Below, piece after piece: positions 17,973 through 26,704 of a stretch of 64,000 nt of DNA; position 1 is the first letter of the stretch; each line of letters opens with the position of its first letter. The position numbers were made by a program, and so were the translations under genes. The stretch lies in NCBI RefSeq assembly GCF_016428595.1, contig NZ_JAELVQ010000001.1, positions 124,001-188,000 on the forward strand. The letters run 5' to 3'. A model generated the notes under the pieces. That model ran no database searches, was not told where the DNA came from, and saw nothing but the letters and a program-made list of their open reading frames with translations. The DNA comes from Snuella sedimenti (lineage in GTDB: Bacteria; Bacteroidota; Bacteroidia; Flavobacteriales; Flavobacteriaceae).

Positions 17973-18003
17973 ACAAAAAAAGAGCTACCTTTCAAGATAG
18001 CTC
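17973..18003 (-). terminator. Intrinsic terminator after the 18026-19561 gene
   Basis: On the minus strand the 7-bp stem AGAGCTA/TAGCTCT is followed by CTTTTTTTGTT. It lies 23 bases past the stop of the upstream gene. Confidence 0.8.
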
Positions 18004-18025
18004 TTCTTTTACTTTTAATCTTTTA

Positions 18026-19561
18026 CTAGATGTTCAATTTTTCTAAATGAATATCTAATGTCTTCTCCTTTTTATTGTACTCCAGTAACATGACATGCCC
18101 CAATTTTGCAGGCATGACCCTAAATCTAATTTTTCCTTTTGATTTATTTAAATAAATTTTGTCCTCAGATAATTTACCATCATTGTACATTATAGATTTA
18201 AATGCATATTTATTTTCTTCTCCTTTTAATCTTTCATAATCTATAAAAGAAGCATAAAATCTGTCTCTATCGGTATCCAATTGAGTGAATTGATAATCGA
18301 AAGCACCATAAGCTTTTAATGCATGAGCATTAAGTTGCGGACTTCCAACATCAATAAGGCTAGGTGCTCTCGATTTTCCTTTTTCAAAAACCTCAATATT
18401 TAAAAGGTTAAATTTATTATCAAATTCAAAAACCACAGCATCAGTAATGGTTAACTGAGTCATCGAGCTTCCTCCTCTGGGATTTACTGCAACTCCCATT
18501 ACTCCAGCCAAACTTACTGTCTTTCTATACCTTTCACCAATACAGTAGTAGGTTCCTTTTTGCGTCCTAACTATATCATGAAAATACACATAGCCTCTTT
18601 TTGGGTTTTTCCCATCAGATTCTACAGGCATCATTTTATCGATTTTTTCTTCCCAGCTCACTTTATTATCAGAGATAACCTTTCCTTCCAGGGAATTTAT
18701 TTGAGCAAAAACGCCCAGACTCTTTTCCTTAGCAACATTGTCATCTTTTTCAAAATATTCGCCCAACAAGACTAATTCCTTATCTTCGGTTAAAAAGGCA
18801 TTGGTTATCAATCGTGGGTTATTTTCCCTATCAAAACGCTTCTCAAACAACAATTTGCCCGTATTTATATCTAAAACAATTACTTTAAAATTTACGGTTT
18901 GACTAAGGGCCGACTTCTTGGAACTCTCCAAAGCCACAACTACTTCGTCATTAACCTCAATTGGATTTACGGACATAATCTCTTTAATATCATCAGGTGA
19001 ATTGTAATCCCAAGAAGTGCCTCCATCAGTAGCCACATATTTTAAGCCATATCCTATTTTTTTATTATCCCTAACATAATTAAACAAAAAGCCCTTGTTA
19101 TCGACCGGGTATAGCAAATTAAAGTTTCCGGCTTTAATAGCGTAAGAAAGCCATCTCATTTCCTTTTTATTAACTGGTATTATAACATCTTCTCCCTGTC
19201 CCCCCTTTCTATCAAAAGTTACAAGTTTATATTGCTCTTCTTTGAGGTTAATCATTGCAAACATCAAGGCGTGGTTATTAAATTTACTATCTGCTAAAAC
19301 AGTATTTTTAGAATCGACATACGACTTTAATGCTATGTCATTTAAGTTATTATCCAGCATATGGATAGCATATTCCCGCATTCCCTTTTTTAGCTTATCA
19401 AGTTGATAGTATAGATAATACCCGTCTACATCGTTATTCTTATCCATCATCGGACCGACATGTTGCATTTTAAGGGTTGTAATGTCTGTAAAGGTTTTTT
19501 GTTGTGCATTTAAAATAAAGCAGAGCAAACAAAAACTGACTAAGGTTAAAAATTTTCTCAT
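18026..19561 (-). CDS. Exported protein of unknown function
   Basis: A 511-residue protein with a clear signal peptide (MRKFLTLVSFCLLCFILNAQ). The body is soluble and beta-rich, with repeated short strands and Lys/Asp-rich turns. Segments such as KLLFEKRFDRENN, HDIVRTQKGTYYCIGERY and VVFEFDNKFNLLNIEVFEKG are reminiscent of propeller-like repeats, but no catalytic motif is recognisable. It is 13 bases downstream of the M48 peptidase gene on the same strand, so the two exported proteins are likely co-expressed. I do not assign a family with confidence. Confidence 0.7.
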   Translation of the reverse strand: MRKFLTLVSFCLLCFILNAQQKTFTDITTLKMQHVGPMMDKNNDVDGYYLYYQLDKLKKGMREYAIHMLDNNLNDIALKSYVDSKNTVLADSKFNNHALMFAMINLKEEQYKLVTFDRKGGQGEDVIIPVNKKEMRWLSYAIKAGNFNLLYPVDNKGFLFNYVRDNKKIGYGLKYVATDGGTSWDYNSPDDIKEIMSVNPIEVNDEVVVALESSKKSALSQTVNFKVIVLDINTGKLLFEKRFDRENNPRLITNAFLTEDKELVLLGEYFEKDDNVAKEKSLGVFAQINSLEGKVISDNKVSWEEKIDKMMPVESDGKNPKRGYVYFHDIVRTQKGTYYCIGERYRKTVSLAGVMGVAVNPRGGSSMTQLTITDAVVFEFDNKFNLLNIEVFEKGKSRAPSLIDVGSPQLNAHALKAYGAFDYQFTQLDTDRDRFYASFIDYERLKGEENKYAFKSIMYNDGKLSEDKIYLNKSKGKIRFRVMPAKLGHVMLLEYNKKEKTLDIHLEKLNI

Positions 19562-19574
19562 TTTTTGTTGAAGG

Positions 19575-20933
19575 TTAATTATTTAATGTTTTAAAAAAAT
19601 TATGGATTGTATGAAATGATTCTTTATTGGTTACTTTGGGATGATGTAAATCACAAAATGCCAATGCTATCTTTTTTACTTCTTTTAGTTCTAGATTATG
19701 AAGAAAGAGCCTAATTACGTTTAACTGTTTTTCATCAGACAAGCTACTTTTTTGTGGGACATATTTCCCCAATTCATGATTCTTCTTTGTTAAGTATACT
19801 TGTTGCAAAGTTTCAGCCATTTTCAAAAAATAGTATTCTGGTTCGATTTTTTTATTATTGAATTTCTCGATTAATTGATATAAGGTTAAATCCAACATCT
19901 TCAAATCATAAGTAAACTGGATGCTCTGAATGTGAGATACTTTTTTCATTTTGGGTAAGTGCTCTTTAACAAGCCCTAAATCACCCTTTCCTTTTTCAAT
20001 ATTGAAATCTCCTATCAACTTATCAATTCTAAATTCAATCTCAGGATGCGTTTTTAAAGTATCTGAAACAATGGCAAACTCGTTTATTTTCTCAGTTGTA
20101 TCAAAAAGAGAGGTCGTTTCCTTTAACCAATAGGATTGAAAGGGGTAATCTTCAAAATTAAATACACTATCTAACTTAACATCATAATGAAAAACCATTT
20201 CATTGACCTTTTTTAATTTTTCTAAAGACCACAAGGCACACGGTTTTAAATATTTTGTTTTAGAAAAAAACACGAAACCCAGTGAATCTGCCTCTGCTTC
20301 TGCCTCCCTTGAATAATCCAATATATCTATATTTAATTCATCAATTACAGAAAGTGCTGCCCTAGTTTTTCCATATTTACGGCTTTTCACATCGTTAATC
20401 TTTTTCTTCGTGTCCTTAGAATTTACCAAAGCTACTCTCCTGGATACATTTTTTAAGGAGTGCTCTAATCTTTTGTGCGCTATTTCATGACAAATAATGA
20501 AAGCCAACTCATCATCGGATTCCAATCTTGTAAACAATCCTAAATTAATCTCAAACATGCCATCTCCATAACAAGCCGCATTTGGAACCAACGAATTATT
20601 TATGAAAAAACAGTAATCTTCTGAATTAATTTCTGGATTAGAATCATATATCTCTTGCAATACACCATCTAAACTCTTCTGTATTGACGAATTAAAGAAG
20701 TAAGCACTATCTTCAATCGATTTAACTATCTTTTCATCTCTATCTTTATAAACCTTCTTTATTTTAGATGAAAATTTACCATCTATTTTTTGAACATGCT
20801 TTAAATTGATCGCTTTTAAATAATTCTTTATAGCATCAAAATCTTCGGGAAGATATTCGTTAGAACCTGTTTGAGCGTTTACATTAGCGGCCAACAATAA
20901 AAAAATAAACAGATAAAAAGTTCTTATATGCAT
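19575..20933 (-). CDS. Exported M48-family zinc metallopeptidase
   Basis: A 452-residue protein with a signal peptide (about 1-20, ending VNAQ). The zinc-binding HEIAHKRLEHS motif (HExxH) lies at about residues 147-151, and the third ligand is the Glu in EAEADSLGF, as in M48 peptidases (BepA/Oma1 type). The preceding segment CYGDGMFEINLGLF is the typical edge-strand region. The C-terminal 250 residues are helical. It is probably a periplasmic quality-control protease. It forms a two-gene unit with the downstream unknown exported protein. Confidence 0.88.
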   Translation of the reverse strand: MHIRTFYLFIFLLLAANVNAQTGSNEYLPEDFDAIKNYLKAINLKHVQKIDGKFSSKIKKVYKDRDEKIVKSIEDSAYFFNSSIQKSLDGVLQEIYDSNPEINSEDYCFFINNSLVPNAACYGDGMFEINLGLFTRLESDDELAFIICHEIAHKRLEHSLKNVSRRVALVNSKDTKKKINDVKSRKYGKTRAALSVIDELNIDILDYSREAEAEADSLGFVFFSKTKYLKPCALWSLEKLKKVNEMVFHYDVKLDSVFNFEDYPFQSYWLKETTSLFDTTEKINEFAIVSDTLKTHPEIEFRIDKLIGDFNIEKGKGDLGLVKEHLPKMKKVSHIQSIQFTYDLKMLDLTLYQLIEKFNNKKIEPEYYFLKMAETLQQVYLTKKNHELGKYVPQKSSLSDEKQLNVIRLFLHNLELKEVKKIALAFCDLHHPKVTNKESFHTIHNFFKTLNN

Positions 20934-21086
20934 TTACTTTTAGTCTTACAAAACAATGTCAGATTTATTTTTCAAATATATAAGTTTTTTTCGTACTTCA
21001 ACTTCAATAACACACTAAAGTTCAACCTGCCTAAAAAATTCGTACAACTCAGCTATGAAACTGTCAGATCATTACCATTAACAAAA

Positions 21087-21112
21087 ACAAAAGCCCCGCA
21101 TTTGCGGGGCTT
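21087..21112 (-). terminator. Intrinsic terminator of the aromatic operon
   Basis: A strong GC-rich hairpin, AAGCCCCGCA/TGCGGGGCTT, is followed on the minus strand by TTGTTTTTGTT. It lies 24 bases beyond the last gene of the operon. Confidence 0.9.
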
Positions 21113-21135
21113 AGTAGTTATTAATTCAATAACAT

Positions 21136-22218
21136 TTAACTATTAATTATCTTTTCTTGATGGTTAATTGATTCTTGGTGAATTGCCTTAAACATTTTTA
21201 ATATAAACTCTTCACTTAACCCGTGTTGTTCACCCTCTAAAACCATTTTACCCAAAATCTCGTTCCATCGTTTAGACTGAAGAACGGCGACATTCTTTTG
21301 TTTTTTAAGCTCTCCAATACCATCGGCAGCTTCCATACGCTTACCAAGTAACTCTATAATCTGATTGTCTACCACATCGATCTGAGCCCTTAAATTATCT
21401 AGCGACTTATTGTATTCTGCTTCAGAATCGGTTTCTTTTCTAATCTTTAAATCTTTCATGATTTGAACCAAAGTTGTTGGCGTTACCTGCTGGGCAGCAT
21501 CACTCCATGCATTATCGGGATCGTAATGTGTTTCAATCATTAAACCATCAAAATTCAAATCCAAGGCTTCTTGCGACACCTCAAAGATCATATCTCTTTT
21601 ACCCGTAATATGCGATGGGTCATTAATTAATGGGATATCTGGGAACCTGTTTTGAAATTCAATTGCCAATTGCCATTCTGGAATGTTACGGTATTTCGTT
21701 TTTTGATACGTAGAGAAACCTCTATGAATTGCTCCAATATTTTTAACCCCCGAATTGTATATTCTTTCAATTCCTCCTAACCATAAGGCCAAATCTGGGT
21801 TAACTGGATTCTTTATTAACACAGGCTTATCTGTACCTTCCAAAGCATCGGCTATCTCTTGCATGATAAATGGGCTTACAGTAGAGCGTGCACCAATCCA
21901 TAGTAAATCGACATCGTGTTCTAACGCCAACTTTACATGAGCTGCATTGGCAACCTCGGTACAAACTTTCATACCGGTTTCTTCTTTTACCTTTTGCAAC
22001 CATTTTAACCCTAATGCTCCAACGCCTTCAAACATACCTGGACGCGTTCTTGGCTTCCATATACCTGCTCTAAAGTAGTTAACATCTGTATCTTTAAGTT
22101 CATGTGCTATTTTTAGCACTTGCTCTTCTGTTTCTGCACTACAGGGACCTGCTATTACTAATGGATGATCTAAATTTAAATCATCTAACCAGGTTCTCAT
22201 TTCTTTTTTGTTTTCCAT
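21136..22218 (-). CDS. Bifunctional DAHP synthase / type II chorismate mutase
   Basis: A 360-residue fusion. Residues 1-255 form a KDO8P-type (class I-beta) 3-deoxy-7-phosphoheptulonate synthase with VIAGPCSAET, RAGIWKPRTRPG, LIKNPVNPDL and NDPSHITGKR motifs. Residues about 270-355 form an AroQ chorismate mutase (LDNLRAQIDVVDNQIIELLGKRM). It couples the first shikimate step with the chorismate branch to prephenate. It is last in the operon pheA-aminotransferase-tyrA-this gene, and is followed by a strong terminator. Feedback control through the mutase domain is known for related fusions; here it is inferred. Confidence 0.94.
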   Translation of the reverse strand: MENKKEMRTWLDDLNLDHPLVIAGPCSAETEEQVLKIAHELKDTDVNYFRAGIWKPRTRPGMFEGVGALGLKWLQKVKEETGMKVCTEVANAAHVKLALEHDVDLLWIGARSTVSPFIMQEIADALEGTDKPVLIKNPVNPDLALWLGGIERIYNSGVKNIGAIHRGFSTYQKTKYRNIPEWQLAIEFQNRFPDIPLINDPSHITGKRDMIFEVSQEALDLNFDGLMIETHYDPDNAWSDAAQQVTPTTLVQIMKDLKIRKETDSEAEYNKSLDNLRAQIDVVDNQIIELLGKRMEAADGIGELKKQKNVAVLQSKRWNEILGKMVLEGEQHGLSEEFILKMFKAIHQESINHQEKIINS

Positions 22219-22229
22219 AATTTTAATAC

Positions 22230-23081
22230 TTAACTGATTCCTTCTAAAATGTCTTTTATATGATTGGTGTTTTTCATCTCATCAAAAACTGCCTCAAAAT
22301 CGTCGCTTTCCATAAGCTTTTTAAAATGAGCGAGATTATTAATGTACTCCTCTAAAGTTTCTATAACGTTGGTCTTATTTTGCCTAAAGATTGGAGTCCA
22401 CATTTCTGGTGAACTTTTTGCTAATCGTACTGTTGATGCAAATCCACTGCCGGCCATATCAAAAATATCCCGTTCGTTCTTTTCTTTTTCTATAACGGTT
22501 TTGCCTAACATAAATGAACTTATATGGGACAAATGCGATACATAGGCAATATGTTTATCATGTGCCTCTGGATTCATATACCGAATACGCATACCAATAG
22601 ACTTAAACAGTTCCAACGCTTTTTCTTGAAGCTTAAATGTTGTTTTTTCAACCTCGCAAATAATATTTGTTTTCCCCACAAATAAATTGCTAATAGCAGC
22701 AGAAGGCCCCGAATATTCGGTTCCTGCTATAGGATGCATTGCTAAAAAATTTCTACGCTTGGGATGGTTTTCAACTGCTTTACAAATATCTAATTTGGTA
22801 GATCCAGCATCTATAACCAATGCGGAATCGGATATCTTATCCAAAACCGTTGGCAGTAACTTTACCGTAGCATCAACAGGAATAGCCAATATAACCAAAT
22901 CTGCATTGGAAATATCATCTAGAGTTGCTTTCTTATCTATTAATTTAAGCGACAAAGCCTCCTCTAAAGTAGCATCTTTTCTACTAATACCATAGATTAC
23001 CGTCTCTGGGTCATTCCTTTTAATATCTATAGCCAGACTACCTCCTATTAAACCAATTCCTATTATGTATATATTTTTCAT
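22230..23081 (-). CDS. tyrA: Prephenate dehydrogenase
   Basis: A 283-residue NAD(P)-dependent enzyme converting prephenate to 4-hydroxyphenylpyruvate for tyrosine. The N-terminal Rossmann motif GIGLIGGSLAIDI (about 7-19) is clear. The catalytic His region is MHPIAGTEYSGP (about 115-126). The helical dimerisation half follows (DKHIAYVSHLSHISSFML). There is no ACT or mutase domain. It is co-directional with its neighbours, with gaps of 55 bases upstream and 11 downstream. Confidence 0.94.
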   Translation of the reverse strand: MKNIYIIGIGLIGGSLAIDIKRNDPETVIYGISRKDATLEEALSLKLIDKKATLDDISNADLVILAIPVDATVKLLPTVLDKISDSALVIDAGSTKLDICKAVENHPKRRNFLAMHPIAGTEYSGPSAAISNLFVGKTNIICEVEKTTFKLQEKALELFKSIGMRIRYMNPEAHDKHIAYVSHLSHISSFMLGKTVIEKEKNERDIFDMAGSGFASTVRLAKSSPEMWTPIFRQNKTNVIETLEEYINNLAHFKKLMESDDFEAVFDEMKNTNHIKDILEGIS

Positions 23082-23136
23082 AGTTTTTGCTTCTTAAAAC
23101 ATCTGCAAAAAGTAAATTTCCTATCGTTCTATTCTA

Positions 23137-24291
23137 TTATTGACCACCTTTCACTCTTGTTATGGCCTCTTCCAAATTTTCTTCTGATGCACATAAAGAA
23201 AAACGAATATAACCTTCTCCCTGACTTCCAAAAATGGTTCCCGGTGTAATGAAAATATGTTGCTCTTTAAGCACCTTATCTATAAACGTTTCTGCCTTTA
23301 GCCCTACTGGCAACTTAGCCCAAACAAATAGACCAGTCGCTTTTTTATCGTATTTACATTGCAATGCATCAGCAAGTTGCCATACCAAATCACGCCTTTT
23401 TTGGTATACACTATTAAGTGTACTATACCACATTTTTGAACATTTTAAGGCTTCTATCGCTCCTTTTTGGATGCCATAAAACATACCTGAGTCCATATTA
23501 CTCTTCACTTTTAGGACATTATTGATATGTTTACTATCACCAACAACCATTCCTACACGCCACCCTGCCATATTAAAGGTTTTACTCAACGAATTAAGCT
23601 CTAAGCAAACTGTCTTTGCCCCTTCTACACTTAATATGCTTTTAGGGTTATTATTTAACACAAAGCTATACGGATTATCATTCACGATTAAAATGTGATG
23701 GCGCTTAGCAAAGGCTACCAAATCCTTAAACAACGTTTCTGTAGGTTGTGCTCCAGTAGGCATATGTGGGTAGTTTAACCACATTAACTTCACCTTACTT
23801 AAATCTTGCTTCTCTAAAGCATTTAAATCTGGCAACCAGTTATTGTCCGCGTCCAATTCATAAAAAACAGGCTCGGCTCCAACCAACCTTGTTACCGACT
23901 GGTATGTAGGATATCCTGGATTAGGAATTAATACGGCATCACCTTCATTAAGATATGCCATAGAAATATGCATGATCCCTTCCTTACTCCCCATAAGTGG
24001 TAACACTTCTACCAAAGGACTTAAACTCACGGAAAACTGTTCTTTATAAAAGCTAGCAATTGCTTCCCTTAGTTCGGGAAGTCCTTGGTAACTTTGATAT
24101 TTATGTGCGTTAGGATCAAGTAGTCCTTTGGTCAATGCATCCACAACCTTTTGTGGTGGCTGCATATCGGGGCTACCAATACCTAAATTGATAACTGGTT
24201 TTCCACTCGCTATAAGCAAATTAACTTCTCTTAACTTCTTAGAAAAGTAATATTCTTCAACGGTATGCAATCTTTTTGCAGCCTCAATCAT
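23137..24291 (-). CDS. Class I/II PLP-dependent aminotransferase, probably aromatic/prephenate branch
   Basis: A 384-residue fold-type I aminotransferase. The PLP lysine is in SLSKTFNMAGWRVG (about 232-245). The substrate-binding NLGIGSPDMQPP (about 35) and YPHMPTGAQPT (about 165) segments are conserved; the more usual NNPxNPTG is altered to YPHMPTG. Its place between prephenate dehydratase (4-base overlap) and prephenate dehydrogenase points to phenylpyruvate/4-hydroxyphenylpyruvate or prephenate amination, but the substrate is an inference from context. Confidence 0.88.
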   Translation of the reverse strand: MIEAAKRLHTVEEYYFSKKLREVNLLIASGKPVINLGIGSPDMQPPQKVVDALTKGLLDPNAHKYQSYQGLPELREAIASFYKEQFSVSLSPLVEVLPLMGSKEGIMHISMAYLNEGDAVLIPNPGYPTYQSVTRLVGAEPVFYELDADNNWLPDLNALEKQDLSKVKLMWLNYPHMPTGAQPTETLFKDLVAFAKRHHILIVNDNPYSFVLNNNPKSILSVEGAKTVCLELNSLSKTFNMAGWRVGMVVGDSKHINNVLKVKSNMDSGMFYGIQKGAIEALKCSKMWYSTLNSVYQKRRDLVWQLADALQCKYDKKATGLFVWAKLPVGLKAETFIDKVLKEQHIFITPGTIFGSQGEGYIRFSLCASEENLEEAITRVKGGQ

Positions 24292-25115
24292 AATTTTGCA
24301 TTTTTATATTCGCCCAAAATTTTAAACCCTTGTCCCATAATACCTATAATCGATTTTGCCTTTTTAAAATCATCATATGACTCAAAAGTAACATCTACAA
24401 AAAAGGCATATTTCCAAGGTGTTTCAACAATAGGCAACGACTGTATTTTTGTTAAATTCAACTTGCAGTCACTCATTACGTTAAGTATCGCAGCCAAACT
24501 CCCCCTTTTATGTTCGGTTTCAAATTTCACCGAAGCTTTATTAATTTCATTTTCAGGCACCTCAGAGTTTACACGCTTTACAATAGCAAAGCGTGTTTCG
24601 TTATGCCTAATGGTTTGAATACTATGCGCCAGTATATCCAATCCAAATATACTAGCAGCCATATCACTTGCTATTGCTCCTACTCCCACAAGCTGTTGCT
24701 CATGGATACGTTGTGCAACTTCGGCAGTATCTTTATCCTCAACTAATTTAATATGCGGATAAAGCTTAAAGAATTCTTTACATTGCAATAGTGCCATCGG
24801 GTGCGAATAAACCTCTTTAATATCTTCAACACTTTGGTTGGGCAAAACCATTAAGTTGTGTTGGATATCAAGGTAGTGCTCTCCTACAACATGCAAATTA
24901 TATTTATCGATCAACGCATAATTTGGAATAATCGATCCTGCTATAGAGTTCTCTAAAGCCATAATAGCTGCATCACATTCTTTTGTTATCAAAGAGTCGA
25001 CTACCCTATCGAATGTTAAGCATTCAACAACATCGACTGGTTTATCAAAAAATTGCTGTGATACAATATGATGAAAAGACCCCTTTACACCTTGTATAGC
25101 TACCGTTTTAATCAT
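24288..25115 (-). CDS. pheA: Prephenate dehydratase
   Basis: Converts prephenate to phenylpyruvate. About 275 residues. The start at 25115 (MIKTVAIQGVKGSFHH) is chosen because an ATG nine codons upstream lies inside the terminator hairpin of the leader. The PDT domain has the family's GSFHH and ENSIAGSI (about 60) elements and GPLAIASDMA-like GVGAIASDMAASIFGL (about 150). The ACT regulatory domain occupies about 190-270 with NLTKIQSLPI as the phenylalanine-binding segment. It is the first structural gene of the operon and overlaps the aminotransferase gene by four bases. The leader upstream suggests attenuation control. Confidence 0.94.
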   Translation of the reverse strand: MIKTVAIQGVKGSFHHIVSQQFFDKPVDVVECLTFDRVVDSLITKECDAAIMALENSIAGSIIPNYALIDKYNLHVVGEHYLDIQHNLMVLPNQSVEDIKEVYSHPMALLQCKEFFKLYPHIKLVEDKDTAEVAQRIHEQQLVGVGAIASDMAASIFGLDILAHSIQTIRHNETRFAIVKRVNSEVPENEINKASVKFETEHKRGSLAAILNVMSDCKLNLTKIQSLPIVETPWKYAFFVDVTFESYDDFKKAKSIIGIMGQGFKILGEYKNAKL

Positions 25116-25120
25116 ATTAC

Positions 25121-25149
25121 AAAAAAAAGTCTCGATTTTCATCGAGACT
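25121..25149 (-). terminator. Attenuator terminator ahead of pheA
   Basis: On the minus strand a 9-bp stem AGTCTCGAT/ATCGAGACT with a GAAA loop is followed by eight T residues. It ends six bases before the pheA start codon, i.e. between promoter and first structural gene, where an ordinary terminator would silence the operon. The 5' arm (GTCTCG) can alternatively pair with CGAGGC in the leader ORF (plus-strand positions 25187-25192), which would prevent the terminator. Confidence 0.85.
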
Positions 25150-25173
25150 CATATTAAAATTTATTGTTATAAA

Positions 25174-25257
25174 TTATACATACAACGCCTCGGTTCCTTT
25201 GCTAAAAAAGAAATAAAACCAGTTGTTAAAATATGTATAATATACTGTTGTCGTCAT
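25174..25257 (-). CDS. Aromatic-rich leader peptide of the pheA operon
   Basis: A 27-codon ORF running ATG to TAA upstream of the attenuator terminator. Residues 5-18 read VYYTYFNNWFYFFF. Overall it has five Tyr, five Phe and one Trp, 11 of 27 residues. This matches the logic of amino acid leader peptides: ribosome stalling at Tyr/Phe/Trp codons when the charged tRNAs are scarce. The CGAGGC sequence that could form an antiterminator lies over codons 22-24, about 17 bases before the stop, so a ribosome finishing translation would mask it. The function is inferred; the composition and arrangement are seen directly. Confidence 0.82.
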   Translation of the reverse strand: MTTTVYYTYFNNWFYFFFSKGTEALYV

Positions 25258-25278
25258 AATTACGCAGCTAAAGTAATT
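25258..25278. promoter_or_regulatory. Inverted repeat just upstream of the leader ORF
   Basis: AATTAC and GTAATT, separated by 9 bases, sit directly before the leader ATG. It could be an RNA hairpin at the 5' end of the leader transcript or an operator. The 145-base region to gldA is a divergent promoter region. Confidence 0.35.
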
Positions 25279-25377
25279 AATATTTTTAGAAATCAAAATA
25301 GTATAAAACCTTTTTTACATATTTATTAAAAATTTTAAAGATTAACCAACAAAACCAACTTTACATTATATAATCAT

Positions 25378-25385
25378 TATTTTTG
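25378..25385 (+). promoter_or_regulatory. Putative -7 promoter box of gldA
   Basis: TATTTTTG fits the Bacteroidota TAnnTTTG -7 consensus exactly and lies 17 bases before the gldA start codon. A good TTG element at the expected distance was not seen. Confidence 0.4.
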
Positions 25386-25402
25386 AACAAATAAATTCAA
25401 AT

Positions 25403-26299
25403 ATGTCTATTGAATCAAAAGGTATTTCAAAGCTTTACGGAAATCAAAAAGCATTAAACAATGTTTCTTTTACAATTGAAAAACCAGAAATAGTTGGCTT
25501 TTTGGGTCCCAACGGCGCAGGAAAATCAACAATGATGAAAATATTAACCACTTACATTAACACGAGTGAAGGTACAGCAAAAATAAACGGACATACTATA
25601 AATGGTGAAGCACGCGAAGTACAACAAAGTGTTGGCTATTTACCAGAACACAACCCCTTGTATCTAGACATGTATGTAAAAGAATATTTAGCTTTTAATG
25701 CTAACATATACAAGGTAAACAAACAACGCATTAATGCGGTTATTGAACTTACTGGATTGACCCCCGAAGTTCATAAAAAGATAGGTCAATTATCTAAAGG
25801 CTATAGACAGCGGGTAGGTCTAGCCAATGCATTACTACATGACCCCGATGTTTTAATTCTAGATGAACCTACTACAGGCCTAGATCCAAACCAATTAGTA
25901 GATATTCGCTCATTAATAAAAACAATAGGAAAAACAAAAACCGTATTTCTCTCTACCCATATTATGCAAGAAGTTGAAGCCATGTGCGATAGGGTAATCA
26001 TTATAAACAAAGGAGAAATCGTTGCCGATAAAAAACTACATGAAATACAGGAAGGCGACACTCAAATTGTTGTTGTAGAATTTGATTATCGCATAGAAGA
26101 TGCCTTTTTACTAAAACTACCAAAAGCAAAAAGTGTCATTAATACGCATGGTTTTGTTTATGAGATTACGTTTAAGACATCCCAAGATATGCGTTCTCAT
26201 GTATTTGACTTTGCTCACGATAACGAGTTAAAAATTTTACAGCTCAATCAAAAAAACACCAGTTTAGAAACATTGTTTAGAGATTTAACTTCGAACTAA
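25403..26299 (+). CDS. gldA: Gliding-motility ABC transporter ATP-binding subunit GldA
   Basis: A 298-residue ABC ATPase: Walker A GPNGAGKS (about 34-41), Q-loop region, signature LSKGYRQRVGLANAL (about 132), Walker B LILDEPTTGLDPNQL (about 150) and H-loop FLSTHIMQEVEAM (about 182). The start MSIESKGISKLYG and C-terminal ENELKILQLNQKNTSLETLF match GldA of flavobacteria, which with GldF/GldG forms a transporter linked to gliding and type IX secretion. gldF and gldG are not in this window. It is divergent from the aromatic operon. Confidence 0.9.
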   Translation: MSIESKGISKLYGNQKALNNVSFTIEKPEIVGFLGPNGAGKSTMMKILTTYINTSEGTAKINGHTINGEAREVQQSVGYLPEHNPLYLDMYVKEYLAFNANIYKVNKQRINAVIELTGLTPEVHKKIGQLSKGYRQRVGLANALLHDPDVLILDEPTTGLDPNQLVDIRSLIKTIGKTKTVFLSTHIMQEVEAMCDRVIIINKGEIVADKKLHEIQEGDTQIVVVEFDYRIEDAFLLKLPKAKSVINTHGFVYEITFKTSQDMRSHVFDFAHDNELKILQLNQKNTSLETLFRDLTSN

Positions 26300-26498
26300 A
26301 CATATTATTTCTTCTTAAATTTACTGGATAATCGCGATTTAAATGTCCAAAGGTAATTCACCTATAAAATCATTGAGCGTGATTTTAAGTAGAAGTATGA
26401 CAAATATCATCTTTACCAAGCTATTAAGGTACTAATTTTGCCATATCATATTATGTTAATATGTGCGAAATAATTGAAATCTCAGCTTATTACTGAAA
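26300..26498. other. Gap between gldA and the MITE-like element, nothing recognised
   Basis: AT-rich non-coding sequence. I see no convincing ORF, terminator or RNA structure in it. It may hold the ancestral promoter region of pta, now displaced by the element at 26499-26664. Confidence 0.5.
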
Positions 26499-26664
26499 GT
26501 AAGAGACTGTTTAAAATTCGTTTTTGAAATTTGTTATAGGTTATTTTTTTGCCAATTAAGGCCTTAAAACCGGAGTTTAGCAGCGCTAAATGAGGATTTT
26601 CATAACGAAAAGTGGTGAAAAAGGGGCATAACAAAACCAAAAGGTAGAATTTAAACAGTCTCTA
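26499..26664 (+). mobile_element. MITE-like element, copy A
   Basis: A 166-bp non-coding element with near-perfect terminal inverted repeats: GAGACTGTTTAAAATTC at the left, and GAATTTAAACAGTCTC at the right. Each end is flanked by TAA, consistent with a 3-bp target duplication. Its interior matches the inverse of 14623-14773. No transposase is present, so it is non-autonomous. It sits 40 bases before the pta start codon, where a promoter would be expected. Confidence 0.75.
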
Positions 26665-26704
26665 AACGTAACAAGCTATCTTTATAACATTACAAAACAC
26701 TAAA

